Below are positions 33,921 to 48,912 of a stretch of 64,000 nucleotides of DNA, one piece after another. Source of the stretch: Mangifera indica (taxonomy: Eukaryota; Streptophyta; Magnoliopsida; Sapindales; Anacardiaceae). Numbering within the stretch: the first letter of the stretch is position 1; every line of letters begins with the position of its first letter. A program made the translations under genes and the position numbers. The notes beneath the pieces are model-generated. The model was not told the origin of the DNA. It saw only the letters and a list, made by a program, of their open reading frames with translations, and made no database searches. The DNA lies in the NCBI RefSeq assembly GCF_011075055.1, contig NC_058152.1, positions 4,216,001 through 4,280,000 on the forward strand, written 5' to 3'.

Positions 33921-36900
33921 ATGATTCCATTCTAAAATATATGTAGTTGGCTAAAAAAATCTTTGATTAGCTGCATGCACTCAATTAGCCCATCGATAAC
34001 AAAGATTTTGTTGATATAATCCCCTTAGGCCTTGGTCTAGCATATTGCTCATTTGTTCAAAGTATTAAATCGCACCTTATTGTTATGTCCTTCAACTATC
34101 TCTATAGCTTGTTGTTGAGTGAAGAATTTGAATTAGCGTAAGACTCTCTACACTTTGAAGTCATCATCCCTTTAGCACATTACAATGCCCGCTAGTCGCA
34201 CAATAAGGGTAGAGGTTGTGGATGCAATATACAAGGATAATTGGGTTGTTTCTCTTCTGGATCACCTTCCAGTGGCAATGCTTCCCTTGATTCTCTGCTC
34301 ACTTGCTTTAACTATCATAGTGTTGACCATGTTTCAAAATAGTGTCCTTCTCCCCAGATGCAAGATAGTCGAGCCATTAGCACATCTCAAATTCCTGTTT
34401 GGCCTTGCAGCAACCTTGCTTCCCCTTCCAGCAACCTTGCTTCCCCTTCCAGTACTTCCAAACCTTGGGTTGTTAATTTTGGCACCACTCATCACTTAAC
34501 CAATGACATGGAAAACTTAGCTATTCATTCTGAAACAATCTTTAACAAATTAAAAAATTAAATCAATTTATTCAATTTAATGAATGTTGACTATTTTTAA
34601 AGCAATTTATGAAAATGACACAAAATATAAGTTTAAGGGATGATAAAATCAAATACGCGATTTGTAGTGATTCGACATAACTCGAGCTACGTCCACTCTT
34701 CTAAGTTATCTCCCTTGGAGTATTCCACTAATCCTTAGTTGACAAAATCTCAACCAAGCTTTTCTTTATAGCAAAAATAGCTTTCAATGTGCTATTAATC
34801 TTTACAAGTGCTAGAACTTAATTTTTCTCGCTAAAACTTTTTTAGTCTCTTCAAAAGTGAACCTTACTATTTTATAATACAAATTTTTATATGAATTCAA
34901 AACATAATCTCTCTTAAAGAGTGTATATGAGAATTTAAGCTTAGTACAACCCAATACAAATGAAATCAAAAAGTATATAAGCAAGAGTTTTAAATAAAGA
35001 AGAGGATTTGTAAGTGGATAGCTCAAAATTGATTTGCTCTCAAAATATATGAAAGTTCTTGGTGGCAAAAGTCCATCCAAAGTGAATTTGATTGAGTTTA
35101 TATAAGAAAAATGAGGGAAGTTACCGTTGTGCACAAAACTAGTTATTTTAATTTTTCAAAAAACATAAAATTCTATCAACTGGATCTAATTCAGTCAATC
35201 GGATGTGACATGACACTTTTGTGTGTCTATGTGGTACTAATCGTTAGAAAATTTATAACACAATTAGATCAATCGAAAGAAATTCGATCAACCAAATTTT
35301 TGAAAGCCAAAATACATAACTTTTAGATAATTTGGAAGTTGCCATCAAAAAATTTGACTGTTAAATTTGGTCAACCAAATTTTATTACTTTTTACTGTTG
35401 AATTTTTGAAAATTTGTAATTTTTTGTTGAAACTTTGAAAAGTGACAATTTAACCCATTTTGGAAAATTCTTTCAACAACAACTTTGAGATATGAAATTT
35501 TAGTCCATAAAACTTCATAATTTTAAATGAGTTATTGAAATTTGATAAAAATTTGGCTTAACTCAATAAGTTTGAAATAATGACATTTTAACCCAAAATT
35601 TTGAAACATATGAAAAATATCAATTTAACCTATTTTTAGAAAACTTATTCAAACCCTAAATTGAAATATGATATTTTAGTTTACAAAACTTCATAATTTC
35701 AAGTAGGGTATTGGAATTTGATAAAAAACGACTTAACTCGTTAAGTTTGAAAAGTGACACTTTAACCCCAAAGTATGAAACATATGAAACAAATTTTTGT
35801 GAGAGTTTTCACATGCAAATAAATATTCTAATGAAAACAAATGCTTTAAGATTAGAAACATATCTACCTAAACTTAAGTTTTTCTTCAAATCTTCAAAAA
35901 TTCTTTATTCAAATCTTGTTTTTGATTTCTATCTTGATATTCCTTCAAATGCATTTTATAAATTCTTGCAATCTAAACTCACACTCAAGTAAAGTTATTA
36001 GTCAGTTTGATTTAGGACATATTAGTTTGTCATCATCAAAATAAGAGTATAAAGACTCTTTGAGTTAACATTTTTTCAAGATATTTTTACATGTTTCGTC
36101 TGCTTGTCATAATTTGTTTTCTGTCAATTCCTTTACTTGCACAAATAATGTTTCTCTTGAATTTTTTTTCTGACTATTTTTTTTATTAAGGAATTGACAA
36201 CTCAAGTGATCCTGTACAAATACCTGAGTGACAAAGGATTATATTCTCTTTCATTGGAGCCCTCTCAATCCTCATCTAGTGGTTACACAACTTTATCGTC
36301 TGCATCGTTAGTCTGACATACGCGTCTTAGGCATGCTTTCATACCAACTATTAAACATGCCTTGCTATAAGTTAATATTAATTTTGTTAATGACATTAGT
36401 ACTTGTTGTCATGCTTGTAGCATCAATAAATCTTCTAAGTTACCTTTTCCATCCTCTAATTTTAATGCTTTAGCTCTATTATAATTAGTTTGTTCAAATA
36501 TTTGGGGTTTGCCTTGGTTTCTTCAATGAATGATGTTAGATATTATGTTCTTTTTTATGATCACTTTAGCAAATATTCTTGGTTATTTTTTCTTAAGTAC
36601 AAGTGAGAGGTTCTTAATTGTTTTATTAAATTTTATTGCATTGTGGAAAAATATTTTGGTCATCCCATTAAGAGTTTTCAATCCAATTGGCATGGTGGGT
36701 TTCAAGCTATACAAACTTATCTTGCAGAAAATGGTATTTCTCAATGACGTTCTTGTCTCTATACAACCGAACAAAATAGTTGTGTTGAAATACAACATCA
36801 CCATATTGTTGAAATCGGACTTGCCTTATTAAACCACACTAACTTGCCAATGCATTTTTGGGAACATGCCTTGTCGCTACTATTTACACTATAAATTGGT

Positions 36901-39044
36901 TTCCCACTCTCCATCTTGATCAATTTTCTAAATACCAAAAACTATTTCGTGAAACACCAAACTATGCATATATAAAAATATTAGTTTTTGCTTACTACCC
37001 TTGGCTGCATCCATATGCCAAAACCAAATTATCTCCTCATTCCAAATAATGTGTTTTCCTTGGTTATAGTAAGTTCATAAATTTTTGCTTTAACATTTCT
37101 GATAACAAAATCTAATACTCACGACATGTTCTCTTTGATGAATAGGTATTTCCTTTTAGAGGTTCAAATGTGAGTGGCAATAGAATCAACAACTTAGTGC
37201 CTACCCATTACATCAGTCCACCTACACTTAGTCCTTTTGTCTTGCCTCCAATGCCCATACATGCTCCTATCAATAAGTCATTTCAGTCTACTCTGTCGAT
37301 GGCTTCACAACCTTTACCCTCTGACAACAGTAATTTGGGCCCCTTGGATTGAATTTAGTTATGGATCTCTCTCACTTTTGGCCTTAACCAGTGCCCACCT
37401 CATCTCTAACTCCTCTATCGTTTGAGCAGAACATTCATTCTATGATGACAAGGTGAAATTAGGGCATTTGAAGCTTAAGTCATTCAACACTGGTTTGGTT
37501 ATACCTGAATCACCCACTTCTTTCACTAAAACATTCAACCACAAAGTGTGACGTGATGCGATGAGTAAATAAATTGATGCACTCTTATCACAAGGCACAT
37601 GAGACTTGGTCCCTTGAGAGGAAGCATCTAATATTGTTGGCAATAAGTGGCTGTTTCAAGATAAGAAAAATCTTGATGGTATTATCAACCGTTATAAGGC
37701 TTACCTCGTTACAAAAGGGTTTTATCAACGTCTGAGTATTGACTACTTTGAAACCTTTAGTCCGATAATTAAACCATCCATAATCAGGCTCATTCTCTCT
37801 CTTGCCATGTCTTTTGGTTGGAACATAAAATAGTCTGATGTCTCTAATGCTTTCCTCTATGACCACTTTAATGAAGCTGTATATATGGTGTAGCCATAAG
37901 GCTATGTCAATCCATTGAAACCTGATCATGTTTGTCATCTTTAGAAGTCCTTATATAGGGCACCACAGGCTTAGTTCTCTCATCTCACCAATCTCTTATG
38001 TTGGTTGAGCTTTATTGGCTCTAAGGTTGACACCTCATTCTAGTATTACAGAGATGGGCGTATTATAACATATTATCTTATCTATGTTGATGATCTTATC
38101 CTTACAAGGAGCGACTTTACTTTTCTGTCTAATGTCATACAACAACTTCAACAGGACATAGCTTTTAAGGACCTCGGTTCACTACATGACTTTCTTGGCA
38201 TAAAGGTTTGTTGGTTGACCATTGTCATTTTATTATCATAGTAGAAATTCATTACAAATCTTCTTTGAAAAACCAATATGACCAACACCAAGTCAGTTTC
38301 CATTCTCTCGTGTCCTACCATTAAATTTGCCTATAAAGATTCTGAAGCATTTAATGATCCCACACTATATTGACAAATCGTTAGGAGCCTGTAATACTTA
38401 TGTATCACCAGATCGGAAATTGCCTTCTTTGTTAATCAAGTGGCTCAATACATGCATTAGCCTTGTAAAACTTATTAGAAGGGTATAAAACAAATTCTTC
38501 AATATCTTCATGGTACTCTTGGTCATGGCTTGCTTTTGTGGAAATCAAGCTCTTTGGAGCTTGTCGGTTACTGTGAAGTTGATTAGGGCGATAGTCTACA
38601 TGACAAGAAAAACACCACAAGCTTGCAATTTTCTTCAGCTCTAATATAATTTCTTAGAGTTCTTACAAACAACGGATAATAACTCGTTCCTCCACTATTG
38701 TCGAGTATAAGGTGATTCCTACTTATGCCTCATAACTTATGTGGCTTAAATCTTTACTCCGTGAAATCAGCTTTCCTCTTTCATCACCCCTTAATATTTG
38801 GTGTGATAATTTATGGGCCACCTACCTCACTATGAATCTTATTTTTCATTCATGGTCTAAACACTTGGAGATTTATTTCCATTTTGCTCGTGATCAAGTT
38901 AAACAAGAACTCCTCAAGGTTCGTTATTTGTCCTTTATTAATCAAATCGTAGATATTCTCATAAAGTCAATGTCCAAAGCTCGATTTCAACTCTTAATGG
39001 GCAAGTCAACAGTTTTTCCACAGCCTATTACGCTTAAGGGAGGG
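33921..39044 (+). mobile_element. Decayed Ty1/Copia gag-pol internal domain
   Basis: In + orientation, multiply frameshifted. The order is gag remnant (about 34180-34440, with a duplicated AGCAACCTTGCTTCCCCTTC stretch), protease (WVVNFGTTHHLTND near 34465, with Asn-Phe replacing the catalytic Asp-Ser), GAG-pre-integrase and integrase (HTRLRHAFIPTIKHAL near 36315, a CHAC zinc motif near 36410, then TEQNS), RT (about 37640-38180) and RNase H (38500-39030, ending SLLREISFPLSS, NIWCDNLWATYLT, IFHSWSKHLEI, FARDQVKQELL). A purine tract AAGGGAGGG precedes the 3' LTR. The domain order protease-integrase-RT-RNase H is Copia. The domain is interrupted by a ~1.5 kb insertion at about 34570-36090. Confidence 0.9.
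34570..36090. mobile_element. Unclassified insertion inside the Copia internal domain
   Basis: Copia homology stops after the protease region and resumes near 36107. The intervening AT-rich DNA contains a ~177-bp tandem duplication (about 35505-35680 and 35682-35800; shared ACTTCATAATTT, GAAATTTGATAAAAA, ACTTAACTC, TTTAACCC blocks). It also has a TTTTGTCTC...AGAGTGTATATGAGAA segment near 34840-34940. No protein is recognisable. It may be an LTR or non-autonomous element; no target duplication was identified. Confidence 0.5.
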
Positions 39045-39464
39045 TGATATGCACAACTCATGCCATCTAGAGATGGCAATTTTGGCTTAACTTTAGGGAT
39101 CTCAACCTAACAAGGAGGGAATTTTCAGATAAATATAGGAAAAAGGATAGAAACGGGGATAAAAAAATCTCCGCAATTGGGGACAGGTCAGTGATAGGGA
39201 TATATGCCAACCCCTTCTTGCCCTTCCCTATTGCTATCCCTAATGCCACCTCATGCCAACCCATATGGACAAATATAACATAAAATATTCTATATATATT
39301 TCACTGCTTCACATACAACTCATACCTTTAATCATATATGATACTGTATCAAATCCAACCATATATAGCTCTTGTATGTACTATTTATGCAAAAAACAAA
39401 TGTACATAAAACAAGTATTGCAACCCCAATACTGTTTCCATCGTTTCATTGTTCACCTATATCA
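39045..39464 (+). mobile_element. 3' LTR of the Copia element, split by a small insertion
   Basis: It starts TGATATGCACAACTCATGCC directly after the polypurine tract. LTR homology to 33686 continues after the inserted element, from 39250 (CTCATGCCAACCCATATGG) to CACCTATATC near 39462. The two LTRs differ at many positions, implying an old insertion. Confidence 0.8.
39068..39241. mobile_element. Small hAT-like MITE nested in the Copia 3' LTR
   Basis: Ends TAGAGATGGCAAT and, on the other strand, TAGGGATAGCAAT form a terminal inverted repeat of hAT type. Flanking 8-mers are ATGCCATC and ATGCCACC, 7 of 8 matching. A perfect 9-bp direct repeat CTCATGCCA (39057-39065 and 39250-39258) also brackets the insertion. 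It is absent from the other LTR copy, which proves insertion. Non-coding; ~175 bp. Confidence 0.7.
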
Positions 39465-41171
<1,707 letters not shown>

Positions 41172-41444
41172 GTACCACACGGGTGCTACATGTGGTATCA
41201 TAGTAGCACGTGATAAGATATAAAATCTAGAATTTCATAACAAAAATTAGGATTATAAAATCCAAGATTTATAGATTGAAATTAGGGTTATGAAATTGGG
41301 TTTGGTTCAATTTTAATTTAGTTTTCTTAATTGAACCATTGAAATATGAAATCAAAATATGATGAACCCATATTTAGTGTTTTCAAAGGATGAATTTTAA
41401 AGTATTAGGCAATTCAATTTTAAACCTTTTAGCTACTGTGATGG

Positions 41445-41885
41445 GATAGGACTAGATTCGAAGTGAGTTTATTTGAGCTCGAAGTGAACTTTGTTCAAGT
41501 AAGCACGAATGTGAGCCTAGGTTTTAAGCAAAAAACAATCACGAATCCAAACTCGAATACAGGCTAAGCGAGCCTTGGCTTGCTTAAATGAAAAAAAAAA
41601 AATTAAGCAAATTGCATATGATACAGATAATTATACATTTGAATGATCCATAATTTGAAATGAGCATGAAATATGAGCTTAAAGTCGGGCTTGATAATTG
41701 AGTCGAGACGAATATCTCATGTGAATGCAAGCTATGCACATGAACCCGAATAAATACGAGCTGATCATAAATAATAAATTTATCAAGTGAGTCGAATATA
41801 AACAACTGATTGAGCGAGCCTAAACCTCAACTAATCTAAAAGGGGCTGAGCTCCTCTTTGGACTCATCTTAACTCGTTTCTAGCC
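41445..41885. repeat. GAGCTCG-type dispersed repeat, copy 3
   Basis: It starts near GGACTAGATTCGAAGTGAG and ends near AACTCGTTTCTAGCCC, giving similar opposite-strand ends (CTAGA/CTAGAAACGAGTT). The interior has GAGCTCGAAG, AGGCTAAGCGAGCC and CATGAACCCGAAT words. Non-coding. Confidence 0.5.
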
Positions 41886-41889
41886 CTTT

Positions 41890-43950
41890 GGTGGGATATG
41901 CCCTAGACACTCTACTATGCCAGAAGCTTTAAAGTAGCGTGTGACTTCAGAATAAATCAATACATATAAAAAAGTTACCATGAAAGAGCAACTAAGTAGT
42001 AACTGCAGATGACTTGACCTTTGCCTGACTTTGCGTTGTAGACTCCAGAATTTGTACTCACTACAATCTACTCTGCGTTAGCTAGGGCTGCTATACAATT
42101 CATTGTTATGTGTCCTAGCTGTCTTAACTTGAAGCAGACTCCTTTTAGGCACTCTCCCATATGCTAGACCCATCTTTTGACTTTTCCTCTTAACCAATGC
42201 CTCGTCCTCAAGACTTTGCTCAATGCCTTACTATACTTTGGAATCATCACTTGATTGAGTGTTTTTACCACTCCCAAATCACTTATCCATGTTAATTTAG
42301 TTATTCACAATTGTTTTTATGAACAATCTTATGTCAATAAAATATATTAGTAATGCTTTGGTCCATGATTAATATTATGTTTAATGGATTGCTGATTGTA
42401 ATATTACATATCTTTGGACTACCTCACTTTATGAATATATTGGCCAATTTAATGTTAAAATGTTGGTTATCCAACAATCAAAATTGTTTTATTTTTCTTA
42501 AAATAAAAAAAAAATTGATATTGCTTAAATGAGAATATGTTAGTAGTTTTTCTGATGATAGTTAATATTAATTATTTCAATAAATCGGGTAATTAAATAG
42601 TTTAATTAATAATTTATGAATGAGTTTAAAATGATCAATAAAGATAAACTCAATAAACTCTATAGTTTATGATTTGAGTATGCAATTTAGTGTGAACTTT
42701 TATATTATTAAACCTTTAATAGGAGTCTATTAATCTCTTATAAATTTGTTAACTCTTCTTTTTAAAATCTTAAAATAACAATTTTATTCATTAAAAATCT
42801 TTGTTCAAAAAAGTTTTAATAGAGGAAGACCAATCATTGCACATATGCAATTTTCAGGGTTCTACAAATTTAGAAACACAACTCATTCATGTTTTCTATA
42901 ACCCCATTTTAATTATGTATTCAAATTAATCAATAATTCAATATTTTATACTCTATGTATGATTATAGTTTACTCTAGTTTAAGCATTACATCCTGCTGA
43001 AAATTAAAAAAAAAAAAAATCAATTCTTCTCAATGATTTTGAGTTACAAAAAACTTAATCTTATATTATATACATATATTTTTTAGTATATATTTGATAT
43101 ATAAATAACGTATTATTATTTGATTAAATAATTTTAAATTAATAATTAATTAACATTCAATCATATAATAATATATTAATTATATTTTCAATTATATTTT
43201 CAAAAATAGACACAAAATATTATCACAGAATAACCCAGTTGTATATAAAAAATAGGTGCCCCTAATATTGCATAATTCTGATTTGTACGGTGAGATTGCC
43301 CAATGCAAATATTAAGTTGTAATGAGATAGGTTAGGCATTACATGTACTATGGTAACGAATCTACGAATAATAATTCTCAATATGACAAAGTAACTCTGA
43401 ATTGAATCATCAACAAACTTTTATTTATACCGAAAGATCAAAATAACTCTATTTATACTAGATAAAAAAAAAATGAAAGAAGGAATTATAAAATAATAAA
43501 ATATTAATTAAAACGAATCTTCATAATTAAAATGAAAAAATAAATAAGAAAATGAAATTATAATTAAGGAAAATTTGTCCAACATCATAATCTATATACC
43601 TGAGGATGGTGCACAAAGTTGCTTTCAAGGGTGTCAAGAGACTAAGAGATTATTTCAATAATTTATCTTTTATAAAGTACTAAAATATTATAGTAATATT
43701 ATTAATTTGACATGACGAATAATATATGAAATATTTTGATTACCATATATACTTTAGGTATTAAAAAATTGTCAAAATAATTTTAATTTCATCATAAATT
43801 TTTATTTTTAACATATTAGAGACATTTAAGTAAAATTATATCTCAACATTAATTTATCACTAGCTACTCAAACGTTAATAATTATTTATAAATACCAATT
43901 TTTTTACCAAACAAGTGCAATCTATATAGTTATGATATTTAAGCATTACA
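41890..43950 (-). mobile_element. Truncated Gypsy LTR (second family), copy 1
   Basis: It corresponds along its length to 47200-48894 (GGATAT-CCCTA, CTACTATGCCA-AAGCTTTAAA, TTGATTGAGTGTTTTTGCC-like, ATGTTGGTTAT-CAA blocks) and ends at ...TTTAAGCATTACA (43950), the terminal TGTAATGC on the minus strand. About 430 bp of the inner end, including the PBS side, are missing. Confidence 0.75.
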
Positions 43951-44371
43951 ATGGTTAAATAGATTAATCGTCCAGACAAAGATGATTTGTTTGGATGATT
44001 TGTTTGTTGTCTAAACAAATGATTTGACGCTAGATGAATCGTTCTTCTGGCAAGAAAGGCCGACACTGGGAGAGATGGGTGGCAAGCGTTGATTGTTGAT
44101 CAGAATGGAGGTGGTCGGAGAAGAGTAAAAAACCCTATGAGAGAAATGACCACTTTTCAAACTTTGAGTAGAGGAAAATTGTTAGATTTTTAAATTTAAG
44201 GAAAAAATATGATAAATTTTTAGTTTTTTTTAATAGTTTTAGTAAAATGACATTTTTATCATTAACTCTAACAGTGAATTTAATAGAAGAATGAATATTT
44301 AAGTTTTTGAAAGTTAACAAATATACGTTTGAAATTTCACCAAATCTTAGATAGGAATAAGTCTTTTGGCC
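43951..44371. mobile_element. Long-TIR element, right half (copy H)
   Basis: The right arm (AAACCCTATGAGAGAAATGA near 44131 onward) ends AATAAGTCTTTTGGCC at 44371, the family terminus. The left half is replaced by the Gypsy LTR ending at 43950. The central part includes GGCAAGAAAGGCCGACACTG (44050). Confidence 0.7.
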
Positions 44372-44375
44372 TAAA

Positions 44376-45680
44376 TATAATGAAATAATAAAGAAAAACT
44401 TAGTAAGTATTAAATCCTCCACGTCTATCATAATATAACATTATTATTTTTTAATGTATAAATAATATTTCTTAATTCTAAAAGTTCATTTGACACTGTC
44501 TCTTTAATCTTATAATTTTGATAATAAATATACTCATTGAAGAAGGATGTCTTGATTTTGTGCATTAAACCATAAAATATTTTTAGTTTATAGAGAAGGC
44601 CATATTAAAATGAGAAACCACAAATATTGAATGAGGGGAATTCTACTGACCTTAATTTTGATTATTTATTTATTTTTCTTATTTAAAAATTATCCAATTA
44701 AATATAATTATATCATATTATAATACTATATATATATATATATGTATGTATGTATGTATAGTATTACTTGAATGTTAAAGATCTTGTTACCAATTTTCAG
44801 AAGTCTATGATTAGTTTAAATGTGAATAATTATCCAGAAACCATCGAAATTGTACAATCCCATGCACCGGTTGGATGGATATTTATTGGAAAGAAAAAAA
44901 AAAGGAAAATATCTTTTTTAAATGCACTGGTCCCTCCATCATTGAGTACCATGCTAGTTAATCACCTATTATATGATATATCAAAAATATAATTTTTTAT
45001 ATTATATATCATATTATATTATTTAATAGCTTTTTTAAAAAATAAAATAATAAAAAATTTTAATTAACATATTATCATTTTAAAAAATATTATAAATACC
45101 TTTGAAAATTTAACATTTCTTATATATATATTTACTATTTTATTATTTTCTTTAAAAAGTGTATCGATAATATATCTTATATTATATGATATATTCACTA
45201 TATTATATTAGTTCAATGTATTTTATGATATATATTATTTTTCACTTATGTCATATTATAATGTAGAATACTGATAACTATTTTAAGTAGAATTGTAAAT
45301 TCCAATAATTCAATTGTGACCTTTGAAAACTAAAACACAAATAAGAGATGTGGGTTTGCGTTGTGTTGGTGGGTAAGTTCCACAATCAAATTTCAAATGT
45401 ACAATTGAGCTACTACTTTCTAGACACAAAAAAGATCTACTACTCTATTAAATACCAAACTGTGATATTTTCCTTTACTTTTTCACCAAACTTTAGGAAA
45501 AAACAAGTCGGACGCAAGAACAAACGAGATTTTCTTAAATCTTTATATTAAAGAAATGAAAAAAAGAAATGATGCTTGAAGGAATCTTAGTTTAACATAA
45601 TATCCAAGTTTAGAGGTGTTATTGTTAAAACTTATGATAAACTTTAGTTTAAGGATCATTTGGATCTTGAATGGTAGGAC
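44376..45680. repeat. Segmental duplication unit F, copy 2
   Basis: Counterpart of 27936-29420 in direct orientation. A CATATTAAAA junction corresponds to the site where copy G sits in the other unit. AT repeats at 44725-44760 and TATATCATATTA tracts at 44980-45250 are private to this copy. No gene supported. Confidence 0.75.
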
Positions 45681-46265
45681 CTATAAAAGGAGTGTTACAA
45701 TTTGGTATTAGTGTAAGATTTTGGGAGTCTAACATGTCTAAGTGATTGTGTGTACTCAGATAGAAGTTGAGTCTCTCATGTTATGTTGACTACCCTTGCA
45801 TGACAATCACTGTAAGTGATTTTTAATACCTACAAGAATAGATTGATTATGACATGATTGAACCATGAGTTTTACAATATTCAGATAAGGTGATCCAAAA
45901 GATTAATTAGGAATGCTTCAATAGTAGACCCACCTAAGGCATAGGATGTAGGGACCTCGACCCTAGCATCATAAAATGGATTGAATGCCATTAACATAAA
46001 AAATTTAATGAAAGAGGTGTTAAAGGAGTAGTGTGGTGTTTTAGGTAGTTTGAGTAAGCTAATAGTGGCATCACCAGTGAAGGTGATTCCAAAAGTCAAA
46101 TGAAGCTACATTTACTATATAGGTTGTTGAGCATGAAACAACCCTTTAGGTTCTCATGTACTAATGATCTCGTAGTGGCAGAGGAGTGCCTCGAAATAGT
46201 GGAAAGTGTTATGCCCCTCTTTGTGATGTCAGATGCAAATTGTTCTAGTGTAATAACCTATTCCT
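45681..46265 (+). mobile_element. Gypsy 5' end in + orientation (LTR tail, PBS, gag remnant)
   Basis: AGGAGTGTTACA (ending about 45702) followed by TTGGTATTAGTG resembles an LTR end plus a decayed tRNA-Met primer site (TTGGTATCAGAG). At 46127-46260 the + strand encodes a gag-like stretch KQPFRFSCTNDLVVAEECLE. Both are badly decayed. Confidence 0.6.
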
Positions 46266-46769
46266 CATTTTTTAATCTAAACCCCATAATATAATCAATT
46301 TTAGTATCTCTGCCATCTTTAGCAATATCCAAAGAGCTATAAAATTCATCTTTTAGCTTAGATGGTCTCTCAGTCTCACCCTGGGTTGGTGGTGCCTGAA
46401 CTGACTTACTCTCATATCTAGAACATCTCTTTGCTACCTCAACACTTTACAAAAATTATTTTGGATTTCCTTAGCACTTAGCACTTATCATGGCCATGGT
46501 TGTCCTTGAATTTTGTGTCTTAGGTGGGTTACTCTCGAGAAGGTATTTAGTAACTCTTTTGGTCCTCAGTTTTTAAACTCAATCTATGAAACCCATAACA
46601 CAATAATCATTTAATATCAATCTACTTTACAAGAATATAAAATCTTTCTTACAATGACAAGTCAACAAGGGCAATTAGTGTGGTATATGAGACTCATTTT
46701 TATTTCTAAAACACAAACAATCATATTCTGAATACTTGGGTTACCAAATTCTATCGCTCTGATACTGAT
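46266..46769 (-). mobile_element. Gypsy 5' internal region in - orientation (PBS, gag remnant)
   Basis: Directly inside the LTR that starts at 46770, the minus strand reads ATCAGTATCAGAGCGATAG, a slightly decayed initiator-Met PBS. Further on, CACCCTGGGTTGGTGGTG (46378) resembles the gag leader of the element at 12821. It faces the + oriented piece at 45681-46265. Confidence 0.65.
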
Positions 46770-48894
46770 TGTAATACCCCAATTCGAAAGTCTTGTCTTA
46801 CAAGGTAAAGTGCTATTGAATCTAGGTCATGTATATTAAAATTTTACAAATTAACTTATGCACAAGTATCAAATATATGAAAAACCTCACTTTATTAATC
46901 ATAATAAATATATCTAACATCTATCGCAAGCATCAAAATATAATTGAATATCAACAAGTATTTATGAAATAAAAATCCATAACAATATCTCCAATCATAT
47001 CATAATTATAAAATAAATAGAAATTCTATGAGTCTATTCGTCGCATGCCACTTCATCATTGACCAACTGTCTCATTGTCGTTATCTCTATGTTTCTCACT
47101 TGCAAAATCAAAAGGAATGAAATGAGTTAAACACGCTCAGTAAGTAGGAATGATCTATTATAAAACCAATTAATAAAAAATTATCCTTCGAGCTATTGTG
47201 GTAGGATATACCCTAATTTCTCTACTATGCCACAAGCTTTAAAATAGTGTGTGGCTTCATGATAAATCAATACACATATAAAGGATTATCATGAAAAGGC
47301 AACTGACTAGTAACTATGGATGAGCGGACCTTATGCTATAGTATAGACTTTAGAATTTGTGCTTCTTACTATCTGCACTACTTTAGCTCAGGTTGATATA
47401 CAATTTATTGTTATTTGTCCTAGCTATATAAACTTGAAACATTCTCCTTTTACACACTTTCCCCTATGTTAGACCCATTTTTGACTGATCATCTTAACAA
47501 ATACCTTGAACCTCAAGATTATGCTCAATGCCTTACTATATGCTAAACCTATCACTTGATTGAGTGTTTTTGCCATACTCCCAATCCCAAATCACTTATC
47601 TATGTTAATTTGGTTATTTGTAATTGTGATCATGAGTAATCTTATGTCAATAGAAGACATTAGTAATATTTTGGTTTGTTATTAGTATCATGTTAATTAG
47701 ATTGGTAATTGTAATATTACATATTTTTGGACTACTTTATTTTATGAAAAAATAAGCCAATTTAACGTCAAAATGTTGGTTATTCAATAGTCAAAATTGT
47801 TTTGTTTTTCTTAAAATAAAAAAAAATTAATATTGCCCAAGTGAGAGTATGTTTGAAAATTTTCTGATGTGAGTTAATATTAATTATTTTAATAAAATCA
47901 GATAATTAAATGATTTAATAACAATTTAAGAATGAGTTTAAAATGATCAATAAAGATTAATCTAATAAACTTCACAATTTATGATCTGGATATACTGTTT
48001 AGTATGCGTTTTTGTACTATTAGACCTTTGACAAGGGATCCAATAATCTCTTATAAATTTGTTAAGTTTTCTTTAAAACTCGAATATAGTAATTTTATTC
48101 GTTAAAAATCATAATTCAAAGAAGGTTTAGAAAAAGAAGACTAATTATTATATATATACAATTTTCAGGTGATTTTCAAGGGTTCTACGAATTTAGGGAC
48201 ACGGCTTATTCATGTTTTTCTATATCTCTATTTTAATTATGTTTTCAAGTTAATCAACAATTCAATATTCCATACTCTATGCGTGATTATGGTTAACTAT
48301 AGTTTAAGTATTACAACCTGCTGGAAAAAAATAACAATTCTTCTCAATGATTTTGAGTTTTAAAAAACTTATGTGTGCATGGTATTGCATAAAATATCTT
48401 CATAATTTAATTAGAATCTCAAAACAACTAAATTTTAATATGAAAAATCCTGATTAAAATTAAAAAAATAAATGAGAAAATAAAATAATAATTAAGGAAA
48501 ATCTGTCAAACATCATAATCTACATACCTAAGGATGGTGCACAAAGTTGTTTTGAAAGGTGTTGGTAGAATAAAAGATTACTTCAATAATATGTTCTAAA
48601 AGATTTTAGTAATATTATTGATCTAATCATCTAAAATAATAAGTAATATATGAAATATTTTAATTATTATATATATTTTAGGTATTAAAAAAATTAATAA
48701 ATTAATATTAATTTTGTTATAAATTTATTCTTAATAAATTTTGTTTAATATATAAGAGATATTTAAATAAAATTATATCTCAACATTTATTTATTACCAA
48801 TTTATTATTAATTAAACATAATAATTATTTATATAAACTAATTTATAGAACAAACCAACTGCAATTTAAATGGTAACAATATTTAAGCGTTGCA
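46770..48894 (-). mobile_element. Gypsy LTR (second family), full-length copy 2 (2125 bp)
   Basis: On the minus strand it runs from TGCAACGCTTAAATA (48894; the sister copy has the better-preserved TGTAATGCTT) to GGGGTATTACA (46770), next to a PBS. It aligns with 41890-43950. It ends 19 bp from the truncated LRR copy; the flank is GTGGT there and ATGGT at the sister copy. No coding content. Confidence 0.78.
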
Positions 48895-48912
48895 GTGGTT
48901 CACTAGACGCCC

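Noticed and set aside
34185..34499. 104-codon hydrophobic ORF resembling a membrane protein
   Set aside because: Out-of-frame translation of Copia gag/protease; the neighbouring frame carries the protease-like THHLTND motif.
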